From Bradyrhizobium sp. Y36 (GTDB lineage Bacteria > Pseudomonadota > Alphaproteobacteria > Rhizobiales > Xanthobacteraceae), in assembly GCF_002531575.1 (NCBI RefSeq), contig NZ_NWTI01000021.1, positions 1 to 64,000 of the forward strand: a DNA stretch of 64,000 nt. The letters run 5' to 3'. The position numbers were made by a program, and so were the translations under genes. This document shows, in pieces, positions 25,242 through 33,872 of the stretch (its first letter is position 1; each line of letters starts with the position of its first letter). The notes beneath the pieces were generated by a model. It did not search any database. It saw only the letters and a program-made list of their open reading frames with translations, and was not told where the DNA came from.

Positions 25242-26006
25242 ATGGACTCCCTCAATCCCGACCATCCGCCGCTGACCGTGACGCCGGCGACGCCCCGCGT
25301 CTGGATGTTCTGGGGCACCGCGCTGTGGGGCCTTTTCATCTTCGTCGCGATGTTCATCGGGCAGATCGGCGCGATCGTTCTGCTGGCGGCCTTGCGCGGC
25401 CTGCCGATGGACCTCGCCTCGATCCAGGCGGTCGGCCACGAGCCTCAGGCGCTGGCGCTGTCGGTCATCATGGGCCTGCCGGCGACGCTCTTGTCGGTGT
25501 GGCTCGCTATTGCCATCAAGAGGGCGTCCTTCGTCGACTACCTCGCACTGCATTGGCCGTCCTGGAAGCAGCTCCTGTTTGGTGCAGTCGGCCTCATCCT
25601 GATCGTGCTGGTCTGGGAGACGATGTCGCGCGCGCTCGGCCGCGAGGCGACGCCGGGCTTCATGACCGATCTGTTGAAATCGGGCCGCGACAAGGGCGCA
25701 GCGCTCATGCTGCTGGTTGCGTTCGCGGTGGCGGCGCCGATGTCGGAAGAGGTGTTGGCGCGCGGCTTCCTCTATCGCGGCTGGTCGGCGAGCTTCCTGC
25801 GCATGCCCGGCGCGATCCTGCTGTCGTCGCTGGTCTGGACGGTCGTCCACCTGCAATACGACATGTACTTCCTCGCCGAGGTCTTCACCATCGGCCTGTG
25901 GTTCGGCTACATGCGCTATCGCGCGGGTTCGCTCTGGCTCACCATCATCCTGCACGCGCTGAACAATCTCACCGCAGTGGTGCTGACGATGTGGCTGGGG
26001 AGCTAG
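25242..26006 (+). CDS. CPBP (CAAX/Abi) family intramembrane protease
   Basis: A 254-residue protein with about seven membrane segments and the glutamate-type intramembrane protease motifs: SEEVLARGFLYRG (EExxxR), VWTVVHLQYD (FxxxH-like) and HALNNLTA (HxxxN). Bacterial members are linked to bacteriocin self-immunity, prenyl-protein processing or membrane stress, and most are uncharacterised. Its last codons overlap the convergent AEC gene by four bases. Confidence 0.85.
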   Translation: MDSLNPDHPPLTVTPATPRVWMFWGTALWGLFIFVAMFIGQIGAIVLLAALRGLPMDLASIQAVGHEPQALALSVIMGLPATLLSVWLAIAIKRASFVDYLALHWPSWKQLLFGAVGLILIVLVWETMSRALGREATPGFMTDLLKSGRDKGAALMLLVAFAVAAPMSEEVLARGFLYRGWSASFLRMPGAILLSSLVWTVVHLQYDMYFLAEVFTIGLWFGYMRYRAGSLWLTIILHALNNLTAVVLTMWLGS

Positions 26007-26926
26007 GCCACCAGCGCGATCGCGATTGGCATCGTGATCGCCGCCAAGATCGTCTGCAGCGTGATGATCTGCGCCAGCAGCGGCGCGTCGCCGCCCATCT
26101 GGCGTGCCAGGACGTAGGCGCTCGACGAGGTCGGCACCGCGGAGCAGATCGCCACGATCGCCAGGCTCTCGCCCGAGAGCCCGAACCAGACGGCGAGAGC
26201 GAGGGCAATCGCCGGCATCAGCACCAGCTTGAAGACGACGCCGATCGCAGCACCAGCGCTCGGACGCAGCAGGCCTTCGAGATGCAGGCCGGCGCCGGTG
26301 ACGAGCAGGCCGATCGCGAGCGAGGAGCGGCCGAGCGCGTCCGCCACCTCGTGCCAGAGCTTTGGCAGCGGCAGGTGGGTGACATTGACGAAGAGTCCGA
26401 TCGCGCAAGCCCAGATCAGGGGATTGCGGATCACGGTCATGACGATGGTGCGCGCCGACTGCTTCTCGGGCGCGGCGTAATGGGCGAGCACCGCGACGCT
26501 GAATACGTTGACGAGCGGAATGATGGCAACCATCGCCACCGAGGCGAGCGCCAGCCCGACATCGCCGAACATGTTGGCGCAGACCGACAGGGCCACGAAG
26601 GTCTGCCAGCGCGTCGCGCCCTGGAAGATCGAGCTGAAGGCGGGGCCGTCGATGCCGAGCCGCGCCAGGGCAGGCCGGAGCGCGAGGCACAGCAGCGACA
26701 TCGCCAGCGCCGACAGCAGCAGCGCGCCGCCGACGCCGGCCACCGGCACCTTGGAGAGGTCGGCCTTCACCAGCGTCTGGATCAGCAGCATCGGGAACAG
26801 CACGAAATAGGTCAGCCGTTCCAGCCCGTGCCATTGCGTGTCGAGCCGCATCAGGCTGCGCTTCAGGACGACGCCGAGCACGATGAGGATGAAGACCGGC
26901 AGCAGTGCCGCGATCACGACGGCCAT
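26003..26926 (-). CDS. AEC family transporter (auxin efflux carrier type)
   Basis: A 307-residue, roughly ten-helix membrane protein of the AEC/MdcF family. It shows VVIAALLPVFILIVLGVVLKRS at the start, a short loop rich in PLVNVF and conserved NPLIWACAIG, the usual gap between the two five-helix halves. Members carry malonate, malate or other organic anions. It follows ruvX by three bases and probably shares its transcript. Confidence 0.82.
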   Translation of the reverse strand: MAVVIAALLPVFILIVLGVVLKRSLMRLDTQWHGLERLTYFVLFPMLLIQTLVKADLSKVPVAGVGGALLLSALAMSLLCLALRPALARLGIDGPAFSSIFQGATRWQTFVALSVCANMFGDVGLALASVAMVAIIPLVNVFSVAVLAHYAAPEKQSARTIVMTVIRNPLIWACAIGLFVNVTHLPLPKLWHEVADALGRSSLAIGLLVTGAGLHLEGLLRPSAGAAIGVVFKLVLMPAIALALAVWFGLSGESLAIVAICSAVPTSSSAYVLARQMGGDAPLLAQIITLQTILAAITMPIAIALVA

Positions 26927-26929
26927 CGG

Positions 26930-27415
26930 TCAGGCGGTCCCTGGATCGAGATTGGCGAGACGATCCAGCGCGCCTTGCAGGATAAAGATGGCGGCATGCT
27001 CGTCGATCACCTCGGCGCGCTTGGCGCGGCTGACGTCCATCCCGATCAGCTCGCGCTCGACCGCCGCGGTCGACAGGCGTTCGTCCCACAGGCCGATGGG
27101 GAGGGCGGTCAGCCCGGCAAGATTGCGGGCGAAGGCACGGGTGGATTGTGCGCGCGGACCTTCGCTGCCGTCCATGTTGATGGGCAGGCCAAGCACGAAG
27201 CCGACCACTTTTCGCTCGGCGGCGAGCGCGAGCAGCCGCGCCGCGTCCTGCTTGAACGCCTTGCGCTGGATCGTCTCGACGCCGGTCGCGAGCCGGCGGT
27301 CCGGATTGGACACGGCAACGCCGATCGTTTTGGTGCCGAGGTCGAGACCGATCAGCCCACCGCGCGCGGGCCAGTGGGTTGCAGCATCGATGAGGGGCAG
27401 GATAAGAGCCGGCAT
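26930..27415 (-). CDS. ruvX: Holliday junction resolvase-like protein RuvX (YqgF)
   Basis: A 161-residue RNase-H-fold protein. The catalytic acidic residues lie in GLIGLDLGTKTIGVAVSN, FVLGLPINMDGSEGPRAQSTRAFA, LWDERLSTAAVER and the late DEHAAIFILQ. YqgF/RuvX has been tied to 16S rRNA 5' processing as well as to junction resolution. It is encoded just ahead of the AEC transporter gene and divergent from a small membrane protein. Confidence 0.93.
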   Translation of the reverse strand: MPALILPLIDAATHWPARGGLIGLDLGTKTIGVAVSNPDRRLATGVETIQRKAFKQDAARLLALAAERKVVGFVLGLPINMDGSEGPRAQSTRAFARNLAGLTALPIGLWDERLSTAAVERELIGMDVSRAKRAEVIDEHAAIFILQGALDRLANLDPGTA

Positions 27416-27461
27416 GGCCTAGCGCATATCACGCGTCGCGCCGCGGAGTGAACCCGGAACC

Positions 27462-27674
27462 ATGGATGCGTTGACATTATTCGGCCTGTTCGCCGTCACG
27501 GCGATGCTGGTCACCTATGCGTTGGAAGACCGCAGCCATTGGTTTGTCCTGCTGTTCGCCGCGTCCTGCGCGCTCGGCTCGGCCTACGGCTTTCTCCAGG
27601 GCGCCTGGCCGTTCGGCCTGGTCGAAGCGATCTGGGCCGTCGTGGCGCTGCGGCGGTGGCAGCGGAAGCCGTAG
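27462..27674 (+). CDS. Small membrane protein, hypothetical
   Basis: A 70-residue protein with two hydrophobic helices (LTLFGLFAVTAMLVTYALED and WFVLLFAASCALGSAYGFLQG), then GLVEAIWAVVALRRWQRKP. I recall similar short proteins in Bradyrhizobium genomes but no function. The 286 bp after it, up to the next gene, include an AT-richer patch near 27815 that could be the promoter of the protease-nuclease gene. Confidence 0.65.
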   Translation: MDALTLFGLFAVTAMLVTYALEDRSHWFVLLFAASCALGSAYGFLQGAWPFGLVEAIWAVVALRRWQRKP

Positions 27675-27960
27675 ACCGTCCGGCGGCGGATGGCTTCGTG
27701 CGCGAAATGATGACGCACACCTGCATCGATCAATTGTGGGAAATCTCACATGGGTGAAGGCGCAAGCATGACATGATGCCGGCGATTGACGCTCTGGTTG
27801 CAGCGCGGCAAATTTATAAGTCTAAAGTAGTGCGGGGCGCGTGCCCTCAATTTCCAGAGCGTTTGGCGGCCGGCAATCCAGCCCGTGCCGAAACCTTGGC
27901 GCAGTTTTTCAGGCGCCGATCACGTCCAATATTCGTCCAGTCCATTTTTGAGAGGTCATG

Positions 27961-30183
27961 ATGCTCATCAAGCCAAGCCTGATCGCGGGCTCAGAAAGGC
28001 GATTCAAGCAAGCCGAGTTCTCACCCGATGCCTTGAACCGGAAACTGGGCGACGGTCCGATCGAGATGACCGTCGATAAGATGCGCCTGCGCCAGCGCCA
28101 GCTGCTGGCCGAGACGCAGGACGTGGAGAAGGCCGAAATCGGCCTGGAGCGGATCATTCAGGGCAATGATCTCGACAGCATCAATTACCTCGCCAAGGGG
28201 ACGGCCGCTTCGCGCTCGGTGTGCCGCATCCAGCTCAGGGATCCCAAGTCGAACCTGCTCGGCTATGGCTCGGGCTTTCTGATCGGACCGAACCTGCTCA
28301 TGACCAACCATCATGTGTTCGGCAAGCCGGCCGAGGCCGCCAATTCGATCGCCGATTTCAACTACGAGCTCGACATCTCCGGGCAGGAGCGCGTGCCCGT
28401 GCGGTTCGGCTTTGAGCCGGGCAAGTTCTTCTACACCAACGACAGGCTGGATTTTTCCATCGTCGCGGTGGCGCCGACTTCGCTATCGGGCGGGGAGGAT
28501 CTCGAGGACTTCGGATGGCTGCCGCTCAGCGGCGCGCCCGGCAAGGCGGACCCCGGCGAATATCTCACCATCATCCAGCATCCCAGCGGGCAGATGAAGC
28601 AGGTCTGCGTCCGCGAGAACAAGCTGCTCAAATATGTCGGCGACTTCCTCTGGTACAACACCGACACGACGGCGGGATCGTCGGGCTCGCCGGCGTTCAA
28701 CAGGTTCTGGCAGGTCGTCGCGCTGCATCACAGCGGCGTTCCCCACAAGGACGCGCAGGGCCGCACTTTGACCAAGGACGGCAAGGTGTGGAAGCCGTCG
28801 ATGGATGAGGCCCTGATCGACTGGATCGCCAATGAAGGCATCCGGATCAGCGCCATCGTCGCCGACCTCAAGGTTGCCGTCGGCTCGCATCCCATGATCA
28901 AGCCGGTACTTGATGAGGAGGAGCCGCCGACCCGGCACGAGATCGAGAAGGTCCGCGCGCCGGCGACGGCGCCGATGTTCGGAGCCAATATCTGGGTCGA
29001 GCAGTCGCTGGACGGCACCTCGCTGGTGGTCCCGATCCGCGTGCCGCTGCCGATGCTCAGGAAGGACATTCCATTCGCTCCGCTGCCGCCCGTGCCGGGC
29101 CCGGCAGGAGGCAACGGCGGGGCGCCGAATGGCGGCATACCCAGCGGCGGCACGCCGCTGATCCCGCCGCCGGCCGGCCTGCTGCCGCACATCAGCGTCA
29201 ACAACGGCCTGCCCATGGAGGCCGTGCACATCGATCAGAGCACGCTGAAATCGCGTCCCGGTTACAAGGCGAATTTCCTCGGCACCGGCAAGTTCTCGGT
29301 GCCGCTGCCGAAGATTCCGGCCGCTCAGAAGTCCCTGATCGCGACGCTCAAGGGCAGCTCCAAGCAATCCGAGCTGAAATATTTCAACTACAGCGTCGTG
29401 ATGAACAAGGAGCGCCGGCTCGCCTTCTTCAGCTGTGTCAACATCGACGGTGGACAGCAGCAGGACGTCGGCAAGCGCGAAGGCGATTCCTGGCTGCGCG
29501 ATCCGCGCATCGACGACGATGCCCAGATCGGTGACGAGTTCTACCGCAAGCAAGCCACCCTCGAGGCGGACCGCAGCAAGAATCCGTTCGACCGCGGTCA
29601 TCTGGTGCGCCGGCTCGATGCGACCTGGGGCGACACCGTCGCCGCCGCCAAGCAGCATGGTGACGATTCCTTCCACTTCACCAACTGCTCGCCGCAGTTC
29701 TTCTCGTTCAACCAGGGCAAGCAGCTCTGGGCAGGCCTGGAGGACTACACGCGTGACGTCCTGCTCGAAGGCGAGGAGAAGGGCATCGTCATGAACGGTC
29801 CGGTGTTCGACGGGCCGGACGCCGATGGCTCCGATCTGCCCAATCCGGCTGGCCGGCCGCACAAGGATCCGAGCTTCGGCGGCGTCCAGATCCCGAAATA
29901 TTTCTGGAAGATCCTGATCCAGCGCAACGAGGATGACGACGCGCTCAAGGCGGCGGCCTTCCTGATGAGCCAGCGGAAGCTGATCATGGACATCGATCGC
30001 ATCCAGGAGGTGGATCTGCGCGAGAAGATGTCGGAGGAGGACGTCAGCGTCTTCCAGGTCTCGATCGCGGACCTTGCGAAATTGACCAAGCTCGATTTCG
30101 GCAATCTGGGCGAATCGGATTCGCACGAGGCGACTTCGGTCGGCCCGCGGCGGATCGAGTCCTACGAGGACATCCGGCTGTAG
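27961..30183 (+). CDS. Trypsin-like serine protease fused to NUC1-type DNA/RNA endonuclease
   Basis: A 740-residue two-enzyme protein. The ATG at 27961 has AGAGG five bases upstream; an ATG directly before it is the alternative. Residues 1-75 are charged and helical (ends near LERIIQGNDLDSINYL). Residues about 80-295 form a V8/trypsin-like protease with a complete triad: H118 in TNHHVF, D164 in DRLDFSIV, S241 in AGSSGSP. A Pro/Gly-rich linker (about 375-415) follows. Residues about 440-690 are a Serratia-nuclease/EndoG-like His-Me finger domain with DRGHLVRR (catalytic H547), metal-ligand N575 in FTNCSPQ, and WAGLEDY. There is no signal peptide or membrane helix. It has no obvious operon partner. 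A role in defence, programmed death or toxicity is inference only. Confidence 0.85.
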   Translation: MLIKPSLIAGSERRFKQAEFSPDALNRKLGDGPIEMTVDKMRLRQRQLLAETQDVEKAEIGLERIIQGNDLDSINYLAKGTAASRSVCRIQLRDPKSNLLGYGSGFLIGPNLLMTNHHVFGKPAEAANSIADFNYELDISGQERVPVRFGFEPGKFFYTNDRLDFSIVAVAPTSLSGGEDLEDFGWLPLSGAPGKADPGEYLTIIQHPSGQMKQVCVRENKLLKYVGDFLWYNTDTTAGSSGSPAFNRFWQVVALHHSGVPHKDAQGRTLTKDGKVWKPSMDEALIDWIANEGIRISAIVADLKVAVGSHPMIKPVLDEEEPPTRHEIEKVRAPATAPMFGANIWVEQSLDGTSLVVPIRVPLPMLRKDIPFAPLPPVPGPAGGNGGAPNGGIPSGGTPLIPPPAGLLPHISVNNGLPMEAVHIDQSTLKSRPGYKANFLGTGKFSVPLPKIPAAQKSLIATLKGSSKQSELKYFNYSVVMNKERRLAFFSCVNIDGGQQQDVGKREGDSWLRDPRIDDDAQIGDEFYRKQATLEADRSKNPFDRGHLVRRLDATWGDTVAAAKQHGDDSFHFTNCSPQFFSFNQGKQLWAGLEDYTRDVLLEGEEKGIVMNGPVFDGPDADGSDLPNPAGRPHKDPSFGGVQIPKYFWKILIQRNEDDDALKAAAFLMSQRKLIMDIDRIQEVDLREKMSEEDVSVFQVSIADLAKLTKLDFGNLGESDSHEATSVGPRRIESYEDIRL

Positions 30184-30218
30184 ATCACGCTGAGACCGAT
30201 CGAGAGGACGTCACCGCG

Positions 30219-31109
30219 TCAGGCCGCGATGACGTCCTCCTCGGGCTTGAGGCAAGCGGCAAAGCCGCTCAGCGCGCTGGTTTGATGGCCGGCGCGACGC
30301 TGGATGAAGAGCGTCTCGACGCGCGCATGCGCAGCGCTCAGCGTGTGGATCGAGACGCTGCCGTTCATCGCGCTGCGTTCGACGACCGCGCGCGGCAGCA
30401 ACGTCACGCCCATGTCGGCGGCGACGCAGCCGATCATGCCGTCGAGCGTGCCGAGCTCGAAGCGCGCGGCGGAAGGCCAGCCGAAATCGACGAAGACCTG
30501 TTCGAGCCGTTGGCGGTAGGTGCAGCCGGTGCGGAACACCAGCGCGGTCGGGCCGGATTCCGGCGTGCCTGCGCGCAGCTCGGCGAGCGAGGCCCAGCGC
30601 CGCGCGCTGACCAGGACCAGCTCCTCGCGGAAGGCGCTCGTCGCCATGAGATCGACATGCGCGATCGGACCCGCGACGAAGGCGCCGTCGAGCGCGCCGT
30701 CGAGCACGGCGGCGACGAGGTCGGCCGTAGTGGCGGTGCGCAAGGAGAGCCGCACGGCGGGAAAGCGGCGATGGAAGTCGGCGAGCAGCGGCGGCAGCCG
30801 CACCGCCGCGGTCGTTTCCATCGAGCCGATCGCGAGCGGTCCCTTCGGCTCGCCATCGTCGCGCGCTGCCAGCACGGCTTCGCGCGAGAGCGCGGCCATC
30901 CGTTGCGCGTAAGGCAACAGGCGCTTGCCGGCACCTGTCAGCGTCATGCCGCGGCTATGGCGCTCGAACAGCGGCGTGCCGATCTCCGCCTCCAGCGTCT
31001 TCACGCGCTGGGTGACGTTGGACTGCACGGTATTCAGCTCCTCCGCGGCGCGGGTGATGCCGCCGGTGCGAGCAACGGCGGCAAAGGTCTGGAGATCGCT
31101 GAGTTCCAT
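30219..31109 (-). CDS. LysR-family transcriptional regulator
   Basis: A 296-residue regulator. The N-terminal helix-turn-helix is typical (LQTFAAVARTGGITRAAEELNTVQSNVTQRVKTLEAEIGTPLFERHSRG). A ligand-binding domain with the LysR periplasmic-binding fold follows. It is divergent from two nitronate-monooxygenase-like genes with only about 95 bp between, so it most likely controls them and itself. Confidence 0.9.
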   Translation of the reverse strand: MELSDLQTFAAVARTGGITRAAEELNTVQSNVTQRVKTLEAEIGTPLFERHSRGMTLTGAGKRLLPYAQRMAALSREAVLAARDDGEPKGPLAIGSMETTAAVRLPPLLADFHRRFPAVRLSLRTATTADLVAAVLDGALDGAFVAGPIAHVDLMATSAFREELVLVSARRWASLAELRAGTPESGPTALVFRTGCTYRQRLEQVFVDFGWPSAARFELGTLDGMIGCVAADMGVTLLPRAVVERSAMNGSVSIHTLSAAHARVETLFIQRRAGHQTSALSGFAACLKPEEDVIAA

Positions 31110-31204
31110 GGCCCGTTTCTCTTTTGAGATGGCAGCGTTCTGTAGAATTCAATTTTGAAGAATGTTATTCGCGCCTAATCTTCCTGTCCAGAGTGGGGGG
31201 ATTC

Positions 31205-32182
31205 ATGCCGATTGCCACGCCGCTGACGGAGTTGCTCGGGATCAGGCATCCGATCTTGTCGGCTCCTATGGACACGATTGCGGGCAGCCGGCTGACGCGC
31301 GCTGTCAGCGAGGCCGGCGGATTCGGCATCCTGGGTGGCGGATACGGTGACCGCGACCGGCTTGCGACGGAGGCCGCGGAGCTGAAAGGCTTTGTGCCGT
31401 TCGGCATAGGCTTCATTACCTGGAGCCTGGCACGACAACCCGAGCTGCTCGACATCGCGCTCGACGCCCGCCCACACGCCATCATGCTGTCATTCGGCGA
31501 TCCCGCGCCATTCGCGCCGCGCATCAAGGCGGCTGGCGTGCGACTGATCTGCCAGGTGCAGAGCGAGGACATGGCGAGGCAGGCGCTCGATGCCGGCGCG
31601 GAGATCCTGATCGCGCAGGGCACCGAAGCCGGCGGCCACGGCGCATCGCGCACCACGGTCGACATCGTGCCTGCGATCGTCGATCTCGCGGCCGGACGTG
31701 TGCCGGTGGTCGCGGCCGGCGGGATTGCCGACGGCCGGGGCCTCGCCGCAATGATGATGCTGGGCGCATCCGGCGTGCTGATCGGCACCCGCTTCTATGC
31801 GAGCGTGGAGGCCAACGGCGCGCGCGAGGCCAAGGAGCGCATTCGCGCGGCCGACGGCAATGACACGGTGCGCGGCGTCATCTTCGACTGGTCGCGCAGC
31901 CTGTTCTGGCCGGCGCCCTTCACCGCGCGTTCGCTGGTCAACGACCACATCAGGCGCTGGACCGGCCGTGAGATCGAGCTCATGCAGCGCGCGAGCGAGG
32001 TCGCCGTCGATTATGCTGCGGCGAAGGCCGCGGGCAATTTCGAGGTCGCTGCGGTCTTTGCCGGCGAGGCGGTCGGCCTGATTCATGATATTCCGCCCGC
32101 AGCCGAGATCGTCGAGCGGATTGCGGTTGAAGCCGAGCAGCTTCTTGCCGGGCGGCGCAACTCCATTGCGTCCGTCGCCTGA
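31205..32182 (+). CDS. Nitronate monooxygenase family flavoprotein (first of tandem pair)
   Basis: The ATG at 31205 begins MPIATPLTELLGIRHPILSAPMDTIAG, the conserved FMN-barrel start of the NMO/2-nitropropane dioxygenase family. The 325-residue protein has AQGTEAGGHGA (phosphate-binding, with the His region) and VVAAGGIADGRGLAAMMMLGASGVLIGTRF. Enzymes of the group oxidise alkyl nitronates such as propionate-3-nitronate with FMN. It lies 17 bp ahead of a second member and is divergent from a LysR gene. Confidence 0.85.
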   Translation: MPIATPLTELLGIRHPILSAPMDTIAGSRLTRAVSEAGGFGILGGGYGDRDRLATEAAELKGFVPFGIGFITWSLARQPELLDIALDARPHAIMLSFGDPAPFAPRIKAAGVRLICQVQSEDMARQALDAGAEILIAQGTEAGGHGASRTTVDIVPAIVDLAAGRVPVVAAGGIADGRGLAAMMMLGASGVLIGTRFYASVEANGAREAKERIRAADGNDTVRGVIFDWSRSLFWPAPFTARSLVNDHIRRWTGREIELMQRASEVAVDYAAAKAAGNFEVAAVFAGEAVGLIHDIPPAAEIVERIAVEAEQLLAGRRNSIASVA

Positions 32183-32199
32183 ACCTAGAGAGAACAACC

Positions 32200-33276
32200 A
32201 TGTGGCCTGACCGTCGACTGATGAACCTCTTCAAGACCGAATTCCCGATCGTGCTGGCGCCGATGGCCGGTGTGATGGATGCGGAGCTGGTGATTGCGGC
32301 GGCGCAGGGCGGGGCGCTCGGCTCGCTGCCTTGCGCGATGATCTCGGCGGACAAGGCGCGCGAGCAGGTCGGCCTGATCCGCCAGCACGTGAAGGCGCCG
32401 GTCAACCTGAACTTCTTCTGCCACACTCCGGTCGATCTGACGGCCGAGGCCGACGCGCGCTGGAAGCAGCGGCTTGCGGGCTATTACACCGAGCATGGTC
32501 TCGATCCCTCGGCGCCGATCGCGGCCGCGAACCGCGCGCCGTTCGATGCGGCCTTCTGCGAGGTCGTCGAGGAGCTGAAGCCGGAAGTCGTCAGCTTCCA
32601 TTTCGGCCTGCCCGAGCAGGCGCTGCTCAAGCGGGTAAAGGCAGCCGGTTGCCTCGTGATCTCGTCGGCGACGACGGTGAAGGAGGCGGTCTGGCTCGAA
32701 CAGCGCGGCGTCGATGCCGTGATCGCGCAAGGCGCGGAGGCGGGCGGCCACCGCGGCATGTTCCTGACCGACAAAATCTCGGAGCAGCCCGGCACCTTCG
32801 CGCTGGTGCCGCAGGTCGTCGATGCGGTGAAGGTGCCGGTGATCGCCTGCGGCGGAATTGCCGACGGACGCGGCATTGCCGCGGCCTTTGCTCTCGGCGC
32901 CTCCGGCGTGCAGATCGGCAGCGCCTATCTGCGCTGTCCGGAGTCCAAGGTCAGCGCGGGCGGCCGCAAGGCGCTTGCCGAGGCGGGTGACGATTCCACC
33001 GTCATCACCAATGTCATGACCGGCCGTCCCGCGCGCGGGGTCCAGAACCGCCTGATGCGCGAGGCCGGCCCGGTCTCGCCGGATGCGCCGCCCTTTCCCC
33101 ATGCTGCGACGGCGCTGGGACCGCTGAAGGCGGCCGCCGAGAAGCAGGGCAGGGTGGATTTCACCAATCTCTGGGCTGGACAGGCCATCGCGCTGGGCCG
33201 TGAGGTCCCCGCGGCCGAATTGACCCGGGATCTCGCCAAATCGGCGCTGGCCCGCATGAAAGCGCTGGCCGGATAG
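32200..33276 (+). CDS. Nitronate monooxygenase (second of tandem pair)
   Basis: A 358-residue FMN protein beginning MWPDRRLMNLFKTEFPIVLAPMAGVMDAELV, a start typical of class I NMO. It has NLNFFCHTPV, AQGAEAGGHRGMF and IACGGIADGRGIAAAFALGASGVQIGSAYL, with SNVMTGRPARG-type residues near the C-terminus. It should detoxify nitronates by oxidative denitration. GAGAGAACAACC precedes the ATG. It is probably co-transcribed with the gene upstream; the gat operon starts 78 bp downstream. Confidence 0.9.
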   Translation: MWPDRRLMNLFKTEFPIVLAPMAGVMDAELVIAAAQGGALGSLPCAMISADKAREQVGLIRQHVKAPVNLNFFCHTPVDLTAEADARWKQRLAGYYTEHGLDPSAPIAAANRAPFDAAFCEVVEELKPEVVSFHFGLPEQALLKRVKAAGCLVISSATTVKEAVWLEQRGVDAVIAQGAEAGGHRGMFLTDKISEQPGTFALVPQVVDAVKVPVIACGGIADGRGIAAAFALGASGVQIGSAYLRCPESKVSAGGRKALAEAGDDSTVITNVMTGRPARGVQNRLMREAGPVSPDAPPFPHAATALGPLKAAAEKQGRVDFTNLWAGQAIALGREVPAAELTRDLAKSALARMKALAG

Positions 33277-33353
33277 GCCAGCTACGCCGGTTGCGGCGCA
33301 AAACCGGGCTCTGCTATACGGCACATAGGTTTTGCCGTGAGAGGCCTTATATA

Positions 33354-33641
33354 ATGTCCGTCGACGCCGCTACCGTCCGCCGCATCGCGCATCTGGCGCG
33401 CATCGCGGTTTCCGAGGGCGAGGTTCCGCATCTGCAGGGCGAGCTCAACGCCATGCTCGCCTTCGTCGAGCAGCTTTCGGAGGTCAATGTCGCGGGCGTG
33501 GAGCCCATGACCTCGGTCACCCCGATGCAGATGAAGAAGCGGCAGGATGTGGTCGACGACGGCGAGATCGCCGACGATATCGTTGCCAACGCGCCCGCGA
33601 CCGAAGGGCACTTCTTCCTGGTGCCGAAGGTCGTGGAATAA
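33354..33641 (+). CDS. gatC: Asp/Glu-tRNA amidotransferase subunit GatC
   Basis: The ATG at 33354 begins MSVDAATVRRIAHLARIAVSEGEV and gives 95 residues matching GatC, including NAMLAFVEQLSEVNVAGVEPMTSVTPM. GatC stabilises the GatA-GatB interface of the complex that converts Glu-tRNA(Gln) and Asp-tRNA(Asn) to the amides. AGAGG sits upstream. It heads a five-gene coupled cluster. Confidence 0.95.
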   Translation: MSVDAATVRRIAHLARIAVSEGEVPHLQGELNAMLAFVEQLSEVNVAGVEPMTSVTPMQMKKRQDVVDDGEIADDIVANAPATEGHFFLVPKVVE

Positions 33642-33659
33642 TTTTTAGGACGTGGTCCG

Positions 33660-33872
33660 ATGTGTCTGCTTTGCGACGACGAGAAGGCCTATCAGGCCTA
33701 CATGAATTACCTCGACAAGATGGAGCGGCAGGGCAAGGCTGCCGACCCCAATGTCGCCGTCAATGCCGTGCTCGACGAGATCGAGGCCGCCGCGAATGCG
33801 GCCGCCAAGAAAGACGACCCGGCCAACGACAAGACCCTGTCTCCGTTCTTCTGCAGCCCGATCAATAAATGA
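33660..33872 (+). CDS. Small CxxC protein encoded between gatC and gatA, hypothetical
   Basis: A 70-residue acidic helical protein beginning MCLLCDDEKAYQAYMNYLDKMERQGK, with an N-terminal CxxC and a second region ending TLSPFFCSPINK, so three cysteines could bind metal. AGGACGTGG lies before the ATG. Its stop overlaps the gatA start (ATGA), which supports it being a real, co-translated gene. I know of no function. Confidence 0.8.
   Translation: MCLLCDDEKAYQAYMNYLDKMERQGKAADPNVAVNAVLDEIEAAANAAAKKDDPANDKTLSPFFCSPINK

Noticed and set aside
25080..27089. Long minus-strand frame across three genes
   Set aside because: Arg/Asp-rich and it crosses the well-supported CPBP, AEC and ruvX genes.
28483..30126. 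547-codon frame antisense to the protease-nuclease gene
   Set aside because: Composition is typical of an antisense shadow; the plus-strand product has intact catalytic motifs.
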